Assembly: GCA_002049455.2 (NCBI GenBank)
Contig: KV918958.1
Coordinates: 44,487 to 108,486, forward strand
Length of the DNA: 64,000 nucleotides
Direction: 5' to 3'
Source of the DNA: Porphyra umbilicalis
Lineage: Eukaryota > Rhodophyta > Bangiophyceae > Bangiales > Bangiaceae
Shown: positions 12,140-23,660 of the stretch, one piece after another
Numbering within the stretch: position 1 is the stretch's first letter
Layout: the number at the start of each line of letters is the position of its first letter
The notes under the pieces: model-generated
Databases searched by the model: none
The model's input: the letters and a program-made list of their open reading frames with translations, nothing else
Told to the model about the DNA's origin: nothing
Made by a program: the position numbers and the translations under genes

Positions 12140-12385
12140 AAAGGCCTCAGCAAGAGTTCTTTGTCAAGGGTATCACCGGATTATTTTTTTTCGGGTGCGC
12201 ACTCGCTCCCGTGGGATGTGTCGACGCGTCGCCCATACCCATGCCCGTGAATGGGAGGTGACCAGATACTCGCGACATCGAATCACGAAGGGTATCCGAG
12301 AGTACTACTCGTATTTCCGAATCTGGAGAAGCCGATACTCTCGACAGCGTTCTGTAGTGCGGCGCCGTGACCACGGGAGCTACCT
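12140..12385 (-). repeat. Dispersed repeat C, copy 1
   Basis: About 240 bp, homologous in inverted orientation to 20825-21062. Shared landmarks are GGCCTCA, CAAGAGT, TGTCAAGGGTATC, a central region of GAGTAT-like words, and GCGGCGCCGTGACCAC at the far end. Non-coding. Confidence 0.65.
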
Positions 12386-15300
12386 CGCAACATGGAGTAT
12401 CTGGAAGTCTCGATCACGTACCGTTTTTTGGTGCGGAGACGCGCTCTCAGAGCTCGGCGCTCAGCCACCGAGCCGTGCCCGGCCGCGCCCGGGCCCGCTC
12501 CTCGGCCCGGCGGCGGGACCTGCCATGACACCTAACAGTGCCACGTGCCCAGGTCAATACTTACCTACCCTCCTCTGGTGCACGCGTGTATTGTGCTTCT
12601 CACAAAAACTGGACCCCGATGCATCAGCTTCCGTTGCAAAATCACTGCTTCATTGGCTCAGGGCGCGGTTCATGGTGCCGAAGCGGATCGTCTGCAAAGT
12701 GGGGCGCATGCTGATTTGCTGTACTGGCGCTGGTACCCGCAATTTTCAAATTGACTCCGAACGCGTCCAGTACAGGCTGAAATGGCATGTTCTAGACCAT
12801 ATTCGATCCCCCTCCACACTGCAAAACTTCCAATGTAGTTTAGAAACGATATTCGCGTTTTAGACCGCGGCGCTCCTCTGCACGCGCCCAGTATAGGAAT
12901 ACACTACGCCCACAACGAGCGTAGCTGCCACTCCACGGCACCGACACTGCTCAGACACCGCGTACGCGGGGGTCTTTCCGGCGATGGGAGGGGACACGTA
13001 GAACTCGCAGGACATCCCACGATCAAGAAGCGTAACGCGGCACCTACAAACGGCGATCAATCACTCTTCCCTTGCGGGCTGTCGTGAGGCCGTTTTTTGC
13101 TCTGCAGGGGGGCTGTTTATGCCTCGTCTCATGCGATGATTCTTTGGCCGCGCTTCCTCTGCAAACACTGCATAACATGTCATGCAGAGTCCAGGCCAGA
13201 AAAGAGCACCAAGAATAGAAACTGAAGCAGAGGTCACACCGCCCCGGCTTGATCGCATGCTTGACCCCCGCGTGCCCTGCTGAGCGTGTCAATGAAATAG
13301 AGACGAGCAGACCAGCGTCGATCGCAGAAAATCCAGAAAGAGATAAAAACGTAGCCAATCACGAGAATCAAAGAGATCGACGAGCAGCACGGAAACGCGA
13401 GTCGTGCGTCTGTTTAATGACACAAAAACTCACTACGTCCGCGAGACCCGCGAACACGTAGCCTATCACGAGAAGCAAAGAGCTTGACGAGGAATACGGA
13501 AACGCGAGACGTGGGTCACTCTGAGCAGCTCCACTACAAAGCAACCGCCTCACGGCACGTACCGAGGAGCCTGCGGCAGATCGGAGACGGATCGAGGGGG
13601 TGGCGAACGACGGCGACGCCGGGGGGGCGTCGGACGACTCCAGGAGGGTGGGCGAGGGCGTCGGTCTCGACCCGACTCCACGACCTATGGCAAAGCCTCA
13701 GATACGATGCCTTCGCGATCACGTTGGCTCTTATGAGGCGAGCGCACTGTTTTTCGACCCTTTCAGACGCACCGAGAGGGCACACTGTGCGCGGTCCGCC
13801 CAGCCTTTTTCGACTCAGTGTGCAGTTGCGCACTGTTGTGCGCGACTCATACGTGATGCGTTCCATGGAACACAGCGATAGCCTCCCAGTCAGCTCTTGA
13901 CAGCAATGCTGCGTCATCAAACTGTGTGCACGTATCTCATTGGGCAACGATAGCTTTTCGAACGGAAATTTGACCGGTACCCACCTTCGTTGCCCGTGTT
14001 GATACGTGCTGAAAGCTGGTGGCTTCTGGCAGGCCAGGGACGCCCGACACAGATTGATGTGTGACTAACCGTCCTTACCGGCCCTAGCACGCTGCGAGAC
14101 GACGACGACACACCCGATTTCCTGTGTGCGCGTCACTTGTAGCCTGCTTCAGCACGGGCTACAAGCCCGAGAATCTGGCCTAATTTACCTGGTACACCCC
14201 ACGGGGCCAGCACGTGGGACTTAGAGTTCACGTTCTGGACCCTCCGCCCCCCCAGAAGACGTGCTTTTGCCCCGCCTTCCAAGGCCGCCGCTCCGAATTG
14301 ATGCCAGTACGGCAATCGGGCCTGTAGTACAAGAAATTTGGCCAAGTATGCGTCTTAGTACACGTCTAGTATGCGCCCCACTTTCCCGACGATGTTGCGG
14401 ATCCAGTTTCTGTGAGAAGCACAATACCCGTAATGTGCCAGTTCGTGACAACTGTGCTAGTTCGCGACAACTCGGGATTGTGGGGCAAATCAACAGTGTT
14501 TACTCATCGGATCGGGATGGGCGGTGACAGAAAAAATGGTGAAGCGCCCATATACCGGTATTTCAAATGATAACAACAACAGACAGGGAAACATGTTGCA
14601 CACCGTTGAACGCGCGAACTCATGAGCTCGCCTTCGGTGCGGAGTGCGCTCAAAAGATAGCAAGTGGGACCGAACAGCACGCCGAGAGGAAAAATAGGGC
14701 GCACTCTCGGAATTCAATTTGATGCATAACTACCTGCTCTGATGACACCGTGGGCTCACATTCTGTTGACTTGACCGTTTTAACCCTTGCAGATGCCCGC
14801 GTCTTCTTCCCCCCGACCTTCTTTTCCCGGCCAGTTACCTCTCGGCGCCACGTGCCCCCCACTGAGCGCACTTACCACTCTCTCACAGACTGGTAATACC
14901 ATTGTCCCCACCCCCCCCATCTGAGTGACGCGCAATGCCACCGCGGCGGCGGCTTGCCACAGCGGATGGTGATGCTGCAAGTCATCAGACCATGTTTGCG
15001 GGCCTGCGTCTCGCGCGCACCGGGGAGCTGAGTACCAAGGCGTTTGGCAAGCGATTTGGGCTCGTCTAATCATAGGCGCGCCGCTTCATCACTCCTAGAC
15101 GAATGCTGCACAGGCCCGGTCCGCCACTTTTCTTCTTCCTGGACAAGGAGGACCTGCTCGCTTTACCGTGAAAAGCGCACCAAGTTGCCGATTCTGAAAG
15201 CTCCGAGCTCCCCATGGCGTGCTACAAATCGTTTGGCACAAGAAAAAACCCATCTGTTTCATAGTCTCTCTTTCGATGGGCGTCTCTGACGTGATGGCTG

Positions 15301-15780
15301 ATGAAAAAGGGGGGGGGGAAGGAGGGCGAGTGTTGCAGTGTGGGTAGGGCTGGAGTGTCTTTGGCCAACGTTGGTTCGCCGAGAAAGGCGGGCGTGGCAA
15401 AGTGCATGAGGAGCGACGCGCTATTGCGGCGGGGGGGGGGGGGCGCGGGCCTGCAGGCGAACCATGTAGGCTGTTGTCGCCGTAGGGACTGAGGACGGGG
15501 CCGAACGGGACGACGGAGACCATGTCACAGCTTGGCAGTCGCTTCAACAGAGTGTCCCTATTGGTCACGCAGGCAAGAATCTCAGGCGATCTGGATCAAA
15601 TTGTTCGTTCCACGGTACGTTTTTCCAACTGTAACGTGTGATTCCAGGTTGTTCTCACACAATCAGTAATTGTGTCACGAACTGGTACCGGGGGTTCTTC
15701 GACATCATTTTCTACCAAATAAACGGGAGCGCCCCATCAGAAACGGAGAACACAGCCGACCTCGTGAGAGACTGCTGACC
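12386..15780. other. Gene-free stretch with short repeats
   Basis: No supported gene. An imperfect direct repeat with a 107-bp period begins at 13349 and 13456 (ACGTAGCC...ATCACGAGAA...). Poly-G tracts occur near 15306 and 15430. Open frames in the region show no family signature. Confidence 0.5.
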
Positions 15781-17493
15781 CAGGAACGTGCGTGCAATAC
15801 CCTGGCCTTCAGGGCGGTGGCGCGCTCGGCGACGAATCGACACGGGGCACGCCGGCCCGCCCCATGGCCGCAAGCGCGCACAGGGGCGCGTACAGCCACG
15901 TTGCCGTGGCGGGGGGCGCGCGGGGCGGGGAAAGGGGCTCCGCCGCCGCCACCACGACAGCGCCGGCGGCCCGCCGATATCGCGCGACGCCCACCAGAGG
16001 GGCCGTCACTCCGCCGCGCAGCGCACCTGCGCACGGCAGGCAGGGCGGCCGACACGGCGCACGGGCGGGCGGGTGGCACCGACCGCTGCGCGACAGGGCG
16101 CCTCCAACCGCGCTGCTTGATGGCGTCAGAAAATGCCGACGAGCCGCCGCTACAGAAGCTGGCGCGCAGGCACGATCACCCGCGGGTCATCGTGAGCGGG
16201 TTGAACCCCGGAAGTTGCCGCGCGCGGTCGCCGCGCGCAACTCGGGGCCGTGGGGGAAGGCAGGGGGGCAGGCGCCCTGTGACCCCTGTGATAGGACAGT
16301 TCTTCTCAGCCACTTGACTCCATTCGCTTTTTGCGTCATCGCGACCCTTCTAACGCTGACACGCTCTCAGATCCCTGAGAACACGAATGCAGACTGCCAC
16401 CTCTGATACTAAGGTTGTGCATCACGCCCCTTTTTGGGTGGCGGGGTGGGCGATGCACGCCCAATCACGCCCTTCTGCACGCCCCCAACATTGGTACGCC
16501 CCTCTCACGACCCAAATGTAGCCCCCATGTTTTCACACTTACTTGATAGGCAATTCAAAGTACCCAATACTCTTGCAATTCGGATGGTTCAAAGGACAAC
16601 AAAAATGCCAGAAAACATGGAGGAAACAGCTGCATGCGATACACTCTCTTGGCCTCTGCCACTCTGCCTCAATGATACTTTGCAGCATCACGGGACGTCG
16701 GCTCGCCTTGCCTCCACCGGCCGCCCCACCGCCCGCAGTCCCTCCCATCTCACCGCGCACAAAGCCAGAGCAGATGGTCATCAAATCATTCTCGGTCATG
16801 GCCACGAGGGCGTCCTCGTCGCCGGGACGACCAACGTCGTGTCGAGGGACGCCGGCGCCAGCCGTGGCGCATCGGGCGACCTTCTCGTTTAGGAGGCGCG
16901 TAGCTCGCCGCCGGCGCCCCCTCCATCACTGCCGTCGGCCTGGTCGTTGCCGGCGCGCGATGCATCGCATTCAACGTCCTCATTGGCGCCCGTGTTGAGG
17001 AGCCCCTCTGCGACTTCCCAGGCTGATGACGGCAGGTTGCCGTTGCAGTGCCAATCCCGCACAGGTCGCGCCCGCCCATCATGGCGTCGAGCACATTGTT
17101 TGTTGGCAAAAGACGGAAAAATGGTCCCCACGCCTCATAGCGTCGAGCACCTTGTTTGTGGACGCAAGACGGAGCAGTAAGACACCGCGCCGTGAAAATG
17201 TAACGAAGGTGGCACGGAACTGCACCGAAATTCAATTGGTGGACTGGCGCCCCAAGAGCGCATTTGAAATGATGTACATTTTTGCCAAGCACGCCCCAAT
17301 CACGCCCCTAAAATTCTGGGCGTGCAGGGCGTGACACGCCCAAAACACGTGAAATTGCACGCCCCAGGCGTGCAATTTAGCACGCCCCGGGCGTGTTGCA
17401 CAACCCTATCTGAAACGGAGAGCAAGTCCCGTGATCTAAGTATTTATGTGCATCACTACACTTTGAGAGCACCCTGTCTTAAAGGCCAGGGAA
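15781..17493 (+). mobile_element. Family D TIR element, copy A, interrupted by hAT
   Basis: GC-rich, about 700-bp non-autonomous element with ends CCCTGGCCTT and AAGGCCAGGG. Two other copies lie at 33930-34645 (inverted) and 37933-38538. In this copy 999 bp of foreign DNA (16410-17408) sit between the words CACCTCTGA and AACGGAG, which are continuous in the copy at 38450. The open frames inside are GC artefacts and differ between copies. Confidence 0.7.
16410..17408. mobile_element. Non-autonomous hAT-like element nested in family D
   Basis: Inverted ends TAAGGTTGTGCATCACGCCC and GGGCGTGTTGCACAACCCTA match at about 18 of 20 positions. The flanks TCTGATAC (16402-16409) and TCTGAAAC (17409-17416) form an 8-bp target duplication with one change, and TCTGAAAC is the intact site in the copy at about 38455. 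An 8-bp duplication and TAGGGTTG-type ends are typical of hAT elements. The word CACGCCC is repeated many times just inside both ends, as expected for hAT subterminal binding sites. No transposase motif is visible. Confidence 0.75.
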
Positions 17494-17589
17494 AGCCAGT
17501 CATATGGCTTGGTTTGCTGGGCATGAGTTTAAGCCAGATTGTTGGAGCAGTGGTCACGAACTGGGGCATGACGGATATGATCGTCATGA

Positions 17590-18600
17590 CGGGCAGTGCC
17601 CGTCGGTCACGACGACCACGCCACCGCCGTCGCCGCAGCGCCCGCGCCGGCCCCGCCCCCGCCGGCCTCGCCCGCACCCGCCGCCTCCGCCCCCGCCCCC
17701 GCCCCCGCCCACGCCGCTCTGCTGCCCCCGCCGCCCTTGCCACCGCCGCCGCCACTCCCGCCGCCGCCGCCCCCGTCCACGCCGCCCCGCCACCCCCACC
17801 GCCCCTGCCACCGCCGCCGTCCCCGCTGCCGCCGCCGCCCTCGCCCACGCCGCCCCGCCGCCGCCGCCGCCCCGCCGCCCCCGCCGCCCCTGCCCCCGCC
17901 CCCGCCGCCGCCGCCGCCACCCCCGCCCCCGCCGCTCCCGCCCACGCCGCCCCGCCGCCCCCGCCGCCCGTGCAACCGCCGCCGCCCCCGCCGCCGCCCC
18001 CGCCGCCGCCCCTGCCCTCGCCGCCCCCGCCGCCGCCGCCGCCTCTGCCGCCCTCTCTCCGGCCAGCCCCTGCTGCCGCTGCCGCCGCCGCCGCCCCGTG
18101 CCGCTGCCGGAGCCGCCGCTGCTTTCTGCCGCCGCCCTCCCTGCCTGCCGTCGCCGCCACCAGCGGCCGCCACCGCCGCTGCCGCCACCGCCACGGCCCC
18201 CAGCCGCCGCTGCCGCCGCCGCCATTGCCTTCTACCGCCGCCGCCCTTGCGTGCCACCGCCGCCGCCCTCTGCCGCCGCCACCGCCGCCGCCGCCCCGTG
18301 CCGCCGTCTCCCCTGCGTGCCACCGCCGCGGCCCCCTGCCGCCACCGCCGCCGCCGCTGCCCCCTGCCGCCGCCCCCTGCCGACGCCGCCCCCGCCCCCT
18401 GCTGCCGTCGCCCTTGCGTGCCGCCGCCGCGGCCCATGGCGACCACCTCTGCCGCTGCAGCCCCCTGCCGCCGCCGCCTGCCGCCGCCACCACCACCAGC
18501 CGCCGCCGCCGCTGGGTTCCGCCGTCCGCGCGGCGGCTGCTGCAGCCGTTCGTTGGCGCCGCCCCGGCGGCGGCTCGCGCCACCGGTGGGTGCCTTTTGT
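17590..18600. repeat. (CCG)-rich low-complexity block
   Basis: About 1 kb of CCGCC/GCCGC sequence that is open in nearly all six frames (polyproline, polyalanine, polyglycine or polyarginine depending on frame). No frame shows a domain, so I do not call a gene. Confidence 0.8.
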
Positions 18601-18843
18601 CCCTACCACTTCCCTCTGACTCGGGCGGACGGGGGTACGTGCCGTCGGGGTACTGGGCTGGTTTGGTGTGGTCAGTTGGGGGGGGTATAATGTCGTGTTG
18701 TACTTTTCCCTGGCGATTTCTATGGAGCCCGCACAGTCTCTGTGCTACTCCATGTGTATACGCACCTTGTAAAGAGTGTTGTTGACCGCAACATGATTTT
18801 CTTGTCTTCGGTAGCCGGAAGGAGCAATCGTTGAGCTCCCGTA

Positions 18844-18979
18844 TACAGCCGTTCTCTCAAAAATCCCGCACTCCAACTGTTCCAAAAGAGTGCCAAATCG
18901 GCCTCTGAGGTGTCGTAGAGGCCGATTTGGCACTCTTTTGCAACAGTTGGAGTGCGGGATTTTTGAGAGAACGGCTGTA
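18844..18979. mobile_element. Hairpin MITE, family A, copy 1
   Basis: 136 bp, nearly a perfect inverted repeat: arms of about 63 nt from TACAGCCGTTCTCTC to GAGAGAACGGCTGTA with roughly one mismatch and a 10-nt loop (18908-18917). The ends read TA-CAG...CTG-TA, which suggests a TA target site and so a Tc1/mariner-type MITE. Another full copy is at 48563-48698, a degenerate one at 46011-46144, and arm fragments at 35582 and 38537-38585. Confidence 0.85.
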
Positions 18980-19456
18980 CACGTCGGGGGGGGGGCGGCA
19001 TACCACGGACACATTCCTTGCAGGGGGTGTACACAACTTCAGGAGTGGCTCAGAGTACTTTAATAGCTTGGGACCTTGTAGGCTCCGGCGCTCCGCGCCT
19101 ACGCTCGGGCCCCGAGGGTGCCTCGCTGACACTGCGTTTTTCGCCGCAGTGCCCGCTACCAAATTTATATAGAAAGATGACCCGTGCATTCCGGGACATG
19201 TGATTGATTTGGCACACGTCTGTGATTGGACACGAAGCCTTGGATCGATATTCATCGCATCAAACCCCCCTTTCCAAGGCTGGCATTATCTGAGGTGCGT
19301 TCTGGCTGGTGTAGAATGACCCTCAGTGCCACACCTTCCGAGCACGTTGCAGTTGGCGTATGGCGTTGGGTGCAATCCCACCGGCTCGCGGTGGCGGTCC
19401 TTGCAATCTTTCCCCTTTCCTCCGCCCGCCCCCCCCCCCCCGCCCATCTGCCAGCC

Positions 19457-20464
19457 ATGGCTGAGCCAAGTGCCTGCCGTGTGCGGTCGTTCACTTGGTT
19501 TGCGCCCGACCATGCACTTGGTCGTGGTACGGCCGTGCTGAATGTCGACCTTGACGGCGCCGTCTACGAGTTGACGATCGCAACCAACCGAACCGTGGTG
19601 GTGTGCGTTGAAAATGCTGCCCTGCGTGCCCTCCTGGACGCCCCCCCCCCTGGCGTTCAAGACACTGTCGCGTTGCACAAGACGAAGGAGGCATGTTTGC
19701 GTCTGGCCAAGGACTACCGGCACCTGTGGGAGTTGCCGGCGGGGGAGCGCAAGGCTGCACAAGAAAGGGCATCTGACTGGTACATTGCGTTTCCTGTCAA
19801 GCAGCAGCTCAAGACGGTGGACGGTGGTGTGGTGTGCGTCGCTCCAGACTGGCAGGTAGCCACCACTTGGATGCAGCCGGTGGACAACCCGTGCGGCCCC
19901 CAAGTGCCTGTGGTGGACAAGGCCGACGTGACACCTGTAGCGGCGCTCGGGCGACACATTGCCAAGGTTGTACTGCCCGACGGCAGCCATGGGTGTCTCA
20001 AGCAGGTGTACCGGGAGGCCTGCCCGCCGCCTTTCCTTCGGGAAGCCACGCGGCTCGCTGGATTGCCTCCTCATCGAAACATCGTCGCGTTGCAAGGAGT
20101 CGTCGACTCTGGCGTCGGTGATGGTACGGTCGATGGCCTGTTATTGTCGCTGATAGAGGGCGTGCTCCTCTCGTCCCTAACCACCACCACGGCCGCGGCG
20201 GCTCGCATGTGGAAAGAGCAGCTGCGGTCGGCGCTCAACCACCTCCATCGTCAGGTGCCGTCTCGCGTTTGGGGGGACGCCAAGCCCGACAACATCTTCA
20301 TCAACAGGGTCAACGATCTCGTCGTCTTTGACTTTGGTGGGGGGCATACGCACGAGTGGGTTGACCCCAACGTGGCGGGAACATGTGACGGAGACAACCA
20401 GGGCTATGATCGCATTTGCCAGTGGCTGGATAGTATCACAACGGTGACGGATGCGCTTGACTAG
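19457..20464 (+). CDS. Protein-kinase-like protein
   Basis: 335 aa from the ATG at 19457 (context GCCATGG); the frame is open further upstream but crosses a poly-C tract, so this start is preferred. Residues 1-160 have no recognised domain. Residues about 163-335 carry a compact kinase fold: Lys182 in CLKQV (ATP lysine), Glu196 in FLREA (helix C), Asp274 and Lys276-Pro-Asp-Asn279 in WGDAKPDN (catalytic loop), and Asp292-Phe-Gly. All core catalytic residues are present, but the C-lobe ends about 40 residues after DFG, so it is a minimal kinase. The WGDAKPDN...DFGGG style is familiar from fungal and algal small kinase-like proteins. Substrate unknown. No neighbouring gene suggests a pathway. 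Confidence 0.72.
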   Translation: MAEPSACRVRSFTWFAPDHALGRGTAVLNVDLDGAVYELTIATNRTVVVCVENAALRALLDAPPPGVQDTVALHKTKEACLRLAKDYRHLWELPAGERKAAQERASDWYIAFPVKQQLKTVDGGVVCVAPDWQVATTWMQPVDNPCGPQVPVVDKADVTPVAALGRHIAKVVLPDGSHGCLKQVYREACPPPFLREATRLAGLPPHRNIVALQGVVDSGVGDGTVDGLLLSLIEGVLLSSLTTTTAAAARMWKEQLRSALNHLHRQVPSRVWGDAKPDNIFINRVNDLVVFDFGGGHTHEWVDPNVAGTCDGDNQGYDRICQWLDSITTVTDALD

Positions 20465-20824
20465 AGGGGGGTGGAGGGAGGAGTGGCTTTGGTTTCGTCG
20501 CGTCCCGACGTCTTGAGACCAGGCCCCACCAAGGGTGTCAGATTTGGCCACGAGTACGGTATTCGGCTCTGATCCAGCCACTGAGTATTTGCTGACAGTG
20601 CGAAGGACTTTTAGCCGTTCGAGTATGAGTATCTCCGAAACCTGACAGAGCGGGTACCAAGGGTATATACCCGCGACATTATGGGCTGTCGGTATCCAAT
20701 TTTGATATTCGCGCGGGTATGCGTATACCTTTCGCTGGAACGAAATTCCAGATCCTGCAGTTAGCTGTTGATTTCGGGACATATTTTTTAGATTTCGAGA
20801 CGCACTTATTTGTCAGGCGGCTCA
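20465..20824. other. Spacer 3' of kinase-like gene
   Basis: About 360 bp with no gene. GTATAC- and GGGTAT-like words around 20640-20740 look like decayed repeat sequence related to repeat C. Confidence 0.45.
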
Positions 20825-21062
20825 CGTGGTGACGGCGCCGCACTGCGGGACGCTGTCAAGGGTATCGGCTTCTGCAGAATTGATAATACGAGTAGTACTC
20901 TCGGATACCCCTGGTGATTCGATGTCGCGAGTATCTGGCCACGTCCCATTCGCGAGTATGAGTATGGGCGACGCGTCGAAGTATCTCACGAGTACGAGTA
21001 TATACCCGAAAAAAATACTCGGGTGATACCCTTGACGAAGTACTCTTGGTGAGGCCTGCTTG
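20825..21062 (+). repeat. Dispersed repeat C, copy 2
   Basis: About 240 bp, inverted relative to 12140-12385. Internally GTCAAGGGTATC (from 20855) and GATACCCTTGAC (to 21036) form a 12-bp inverted pair, and the word GAGTAT or a close variant occurs several times between 20900 and 21005. Non-coding; possibly a MITE. Confidence 0.65.
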
Positions 21063-21103
21063 AGACGCACGTGGCTGCCAAGGATCCAGGTCGTCCGCAA
21101 ATG

Positions 21104-21577
21104 TCAGGGTCATTCTATTGCTGACCTCCAAAAAATGGCGGTTGCAGAGTGGTTGCAATCATTCAACAGCGTACGTGGACCAATGGAAAGGCTAGGAATC
21201 ATTTGAGTTCCTCACACAGTCTCTTCATGCAGCTCAGCGCACTGGAAACGCACATCAGGATGTCAAGAAATCTGAAGAAATTTGTTGATCTCATGAGAAA
21301 TCACAGGTCTGGCCCACAACCCCCTCCATGCCCTGTTCAGGCCCAAGAAAAATTCTCAGGAAGTCTCTTTGTGGGTTGCAATGGCTCTGCGTGACTCCTG
21401 AAAGACACGTTGATTGGCTTGCAAGATTACTGGCGGCAACTCTCAGCCAATAGTACGATCGTGGCTTGTCGAACGGCCAATCCGACTTCATTTCTATGTT
21501 GGGTCGTCACCTCTGCCTCCCTTCCCTCTGCAACAGCCATTTTTTGGAGCTTATCAATAAAATGACCCTCAATCTGC
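21104..21577 (+). mobile_element. Non-autonomous TIR element, family B, copy 2
   Basis: Inverted ends extend from GGGTCATTCTATTG and CTCCAAAAAATGGCGG on the left to CCATTTTTTGGAG and CAATAAAATGACCC on the right, nearly 40 bp in all with a short mismatch block. It is homologous to 11088-11547 in opposite orientation. No coding capacity. Confidence 0.75.
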
Positions 21578-21679
21578 TCGGACACTCACCGCCCGCCGTT
21601 GGTTCCGGGTGGTCGTTTGCACCGTACCGTTCGCGCCGCTATTGCGGCTCCTGCTGCCCGCGCGGTTCCTGTTGGTGTT

Positions 21680-21835
21680 CTGCTGTTGCTACCACTGCTG
21701 GTGCTGCTACTGCTGCTACTGCTGCTACTGCTGGTACTGCTGCTAGTTCTGCTGCTCCTGCTTCTGCTACTGCTACTGCTGCTGCTGCAGCTGCCGGTGT
21801 CGCTACTGCTGCGGCTGCGGCTGTACGGCCTGAGC
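21680..21835 (+). repeat. CTG/CTA triplet microsatellite
   Basis: Imperfect (CTGCTA)n and (CTGCTG)n run. All triplet frames give low-complexity peptides, so no gene is called. Confidence 0.8.
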
Positions 21836-22439
21836 GGCCGCAACCGCCGCTGCCCAGCAGTTCGGGTAGATCATCTGCATGATGTCAGCGCAGGTGGTGC
21901 TGCTGCGGCCCATGACGAGCGGTCCGCACTGGCCTGGATGAGTGCACTCTCGAGTTTCGAAGGCGTGTGGCCGCACGAGTACTTGGTAGGCAAACCCCGA
22001 CACATGATGGAGTCGGAAAAACGGCGTTGGTGCGATAGCCACGCACTCCAAAGTCGGGTGTAGTCAGCGCAACTCCGAGCGAGTCGGCGTACGGGTGTGG
22101 AGTGCGGGGGACGGGGGTGTGGAAACAACGTGGGTGGCACAATGGTACGTGTGGGGTGGCGTCACCAAGGAGACGGTGCAGGCCGCGTGGGCACGGCGTG
22201 CGGGCACCCTCTAGACGTCGCAGAACGTCGTGTCGTGCCTAGGAACCGGGCCCCCACCGGAAAAGCGAGACCCGCCCATTGGATGCGAGCCTGTGAGGCG
22301 TGGCCGGTGGAACGCGCTTGTGTAGCGGGAGGACAGGCTAGTTGGGACCAGCAGAGGCACTTGAGGACTCACGCTCCACGACATCCCTGTTTCAGACAAC
22401 TCGACCGTCCGTCCCGCTGGGCGGGGCCCCCAATCAACC

Positions 22440-23660
22440 GGCTCATCAAGAAAGACGGTCAAGTTCACCCCCGCCCCCACCGACGTCTCCGTCCCCGCCG
22501 TCGCCCACGTCCGCCACCACCCCCGCCCACACCACCGCCACGGCCGACGCCCGCCTCCTCCCGCGTCCCCACGGACGCGACGGCAGACGGTAGCCCGCGC
22601 CCCCGTCCTCGTCCACGTCTCCACCGCCGCCGCCGCCCGTCCGCGCCAACCCGCCGGCGCCAACCGCCGGCGCGGACCGCCGACTCTGCCCCTGCCCCCA
22701 CCACCGCCGTGGCAAGCGGCCTCACCTGCCCGCACCGCCGCCGGCCGGCGCCCCCGCCCCCGCCGCTGCCGCGGCCGATGGCCACCCGCGTTTCCGCCCG
22801 CGCCGTCGCCTTTGCCAACTGCTACCCATGTCTCTACCGCCGCCAACCGCCACCCCCGCACCCGTCCCCAAAGCGACTGGTGCCCCCGCTGCCCCGGCCG
22901 CCCGGTGCCCGCCGCCCCCGCTGCCCCCACCGCCATCGCCCACCGGCCCCACCGCCCTTGCCTCCCCCATCGCCCCCACCGCTGTTGACCACCGCCTTGA
23001 CGGCTGTCGCCGACGGACCCCGCTGCCCCGTCCTCCGTTCCCTACTTCCCCTGCTGCTCCCGCCGTCGTTGCCGCCCCTGATGTCCGCGCCGCCGTCGCC
23101 CGCCGCCGTCGCAGTCCCCAACGCCGCCCCGCGCCCCTTCCATCGTGCCCGCCCCCACCGCCCGGCCCGACCGCAAGCAGCACCGCTGTCTCCCGCCCCC
23201 GCAGCCCCCACCGCAGCCCCTGCCCCGCCGAGTAGCGCCCCCGCCCTCGTGCTTGCCACTGCCGCCCGTTCTGACCGCCGACCCGGCCGCCACCCCGCAC
23301 CCCCCCCCGCGCCCCCTCCGCCGTCGGCCGTCCCCACCGCCACCCTCGCCCTCACGACACGCATCCACCCCCTTACACCGCACGCGTGTCAATCCTGCGC
23401 CTCGTACCCCAGCACGTGCGCCTCGGGCAGCGGCAGCCACTATTGTCCGCACCCCCCTTCTATTTCCTCCGTCTCACTGCCGCCGCGCAGCGGCGACGTC
23501 CAGGTTCCCCGCGGCGGCGGAGGCGGCCAGCCTCGCCTCTTTAGCATCCAGCCTCGCCCCACCCCCCAATGGCGCCGTTGCCGCGACGAGCACCGCCGCG
23601 TACGCGTCAGTCGCGTCAGTCCACAACCGCTGCCACCAACGTAGACGCGTCAGTCACAGG
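22440..23660. repeat. CCG/CCCC-rich low-complexity block
   Basis: About 1.2 kb of proline-coding low-complexity sequence, open in several frames (longest 22097-23644, +). No domain is seen in any frame. It is similar in character to the block at 17590-18600. Confidence 0.65.

Noticed and set aside
11925..12863. 312-codon plus-strand frame
   Set aside because: It runs across dispersed repeat C and shows no motif; a repeat copy elsewhere is not open in the same way.
15670..16406. Overlapping frames of 200-215 codons as genes
   Set aside because: They lie inside family D, whose three copies do not conserve any of these frames.
17322..18785. Long Pro/Arg/Ala-rich open frames on both strands
   Set aside because: All six frames are open because the DNA is CCG-rich; no frame has a domain or balanced composition.
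22097..23644. 515-codon plus-strand frame as a proline-rich protein
   Set aside because: Sister frames on both strands are equally open and nothing but low complexity is encoded.
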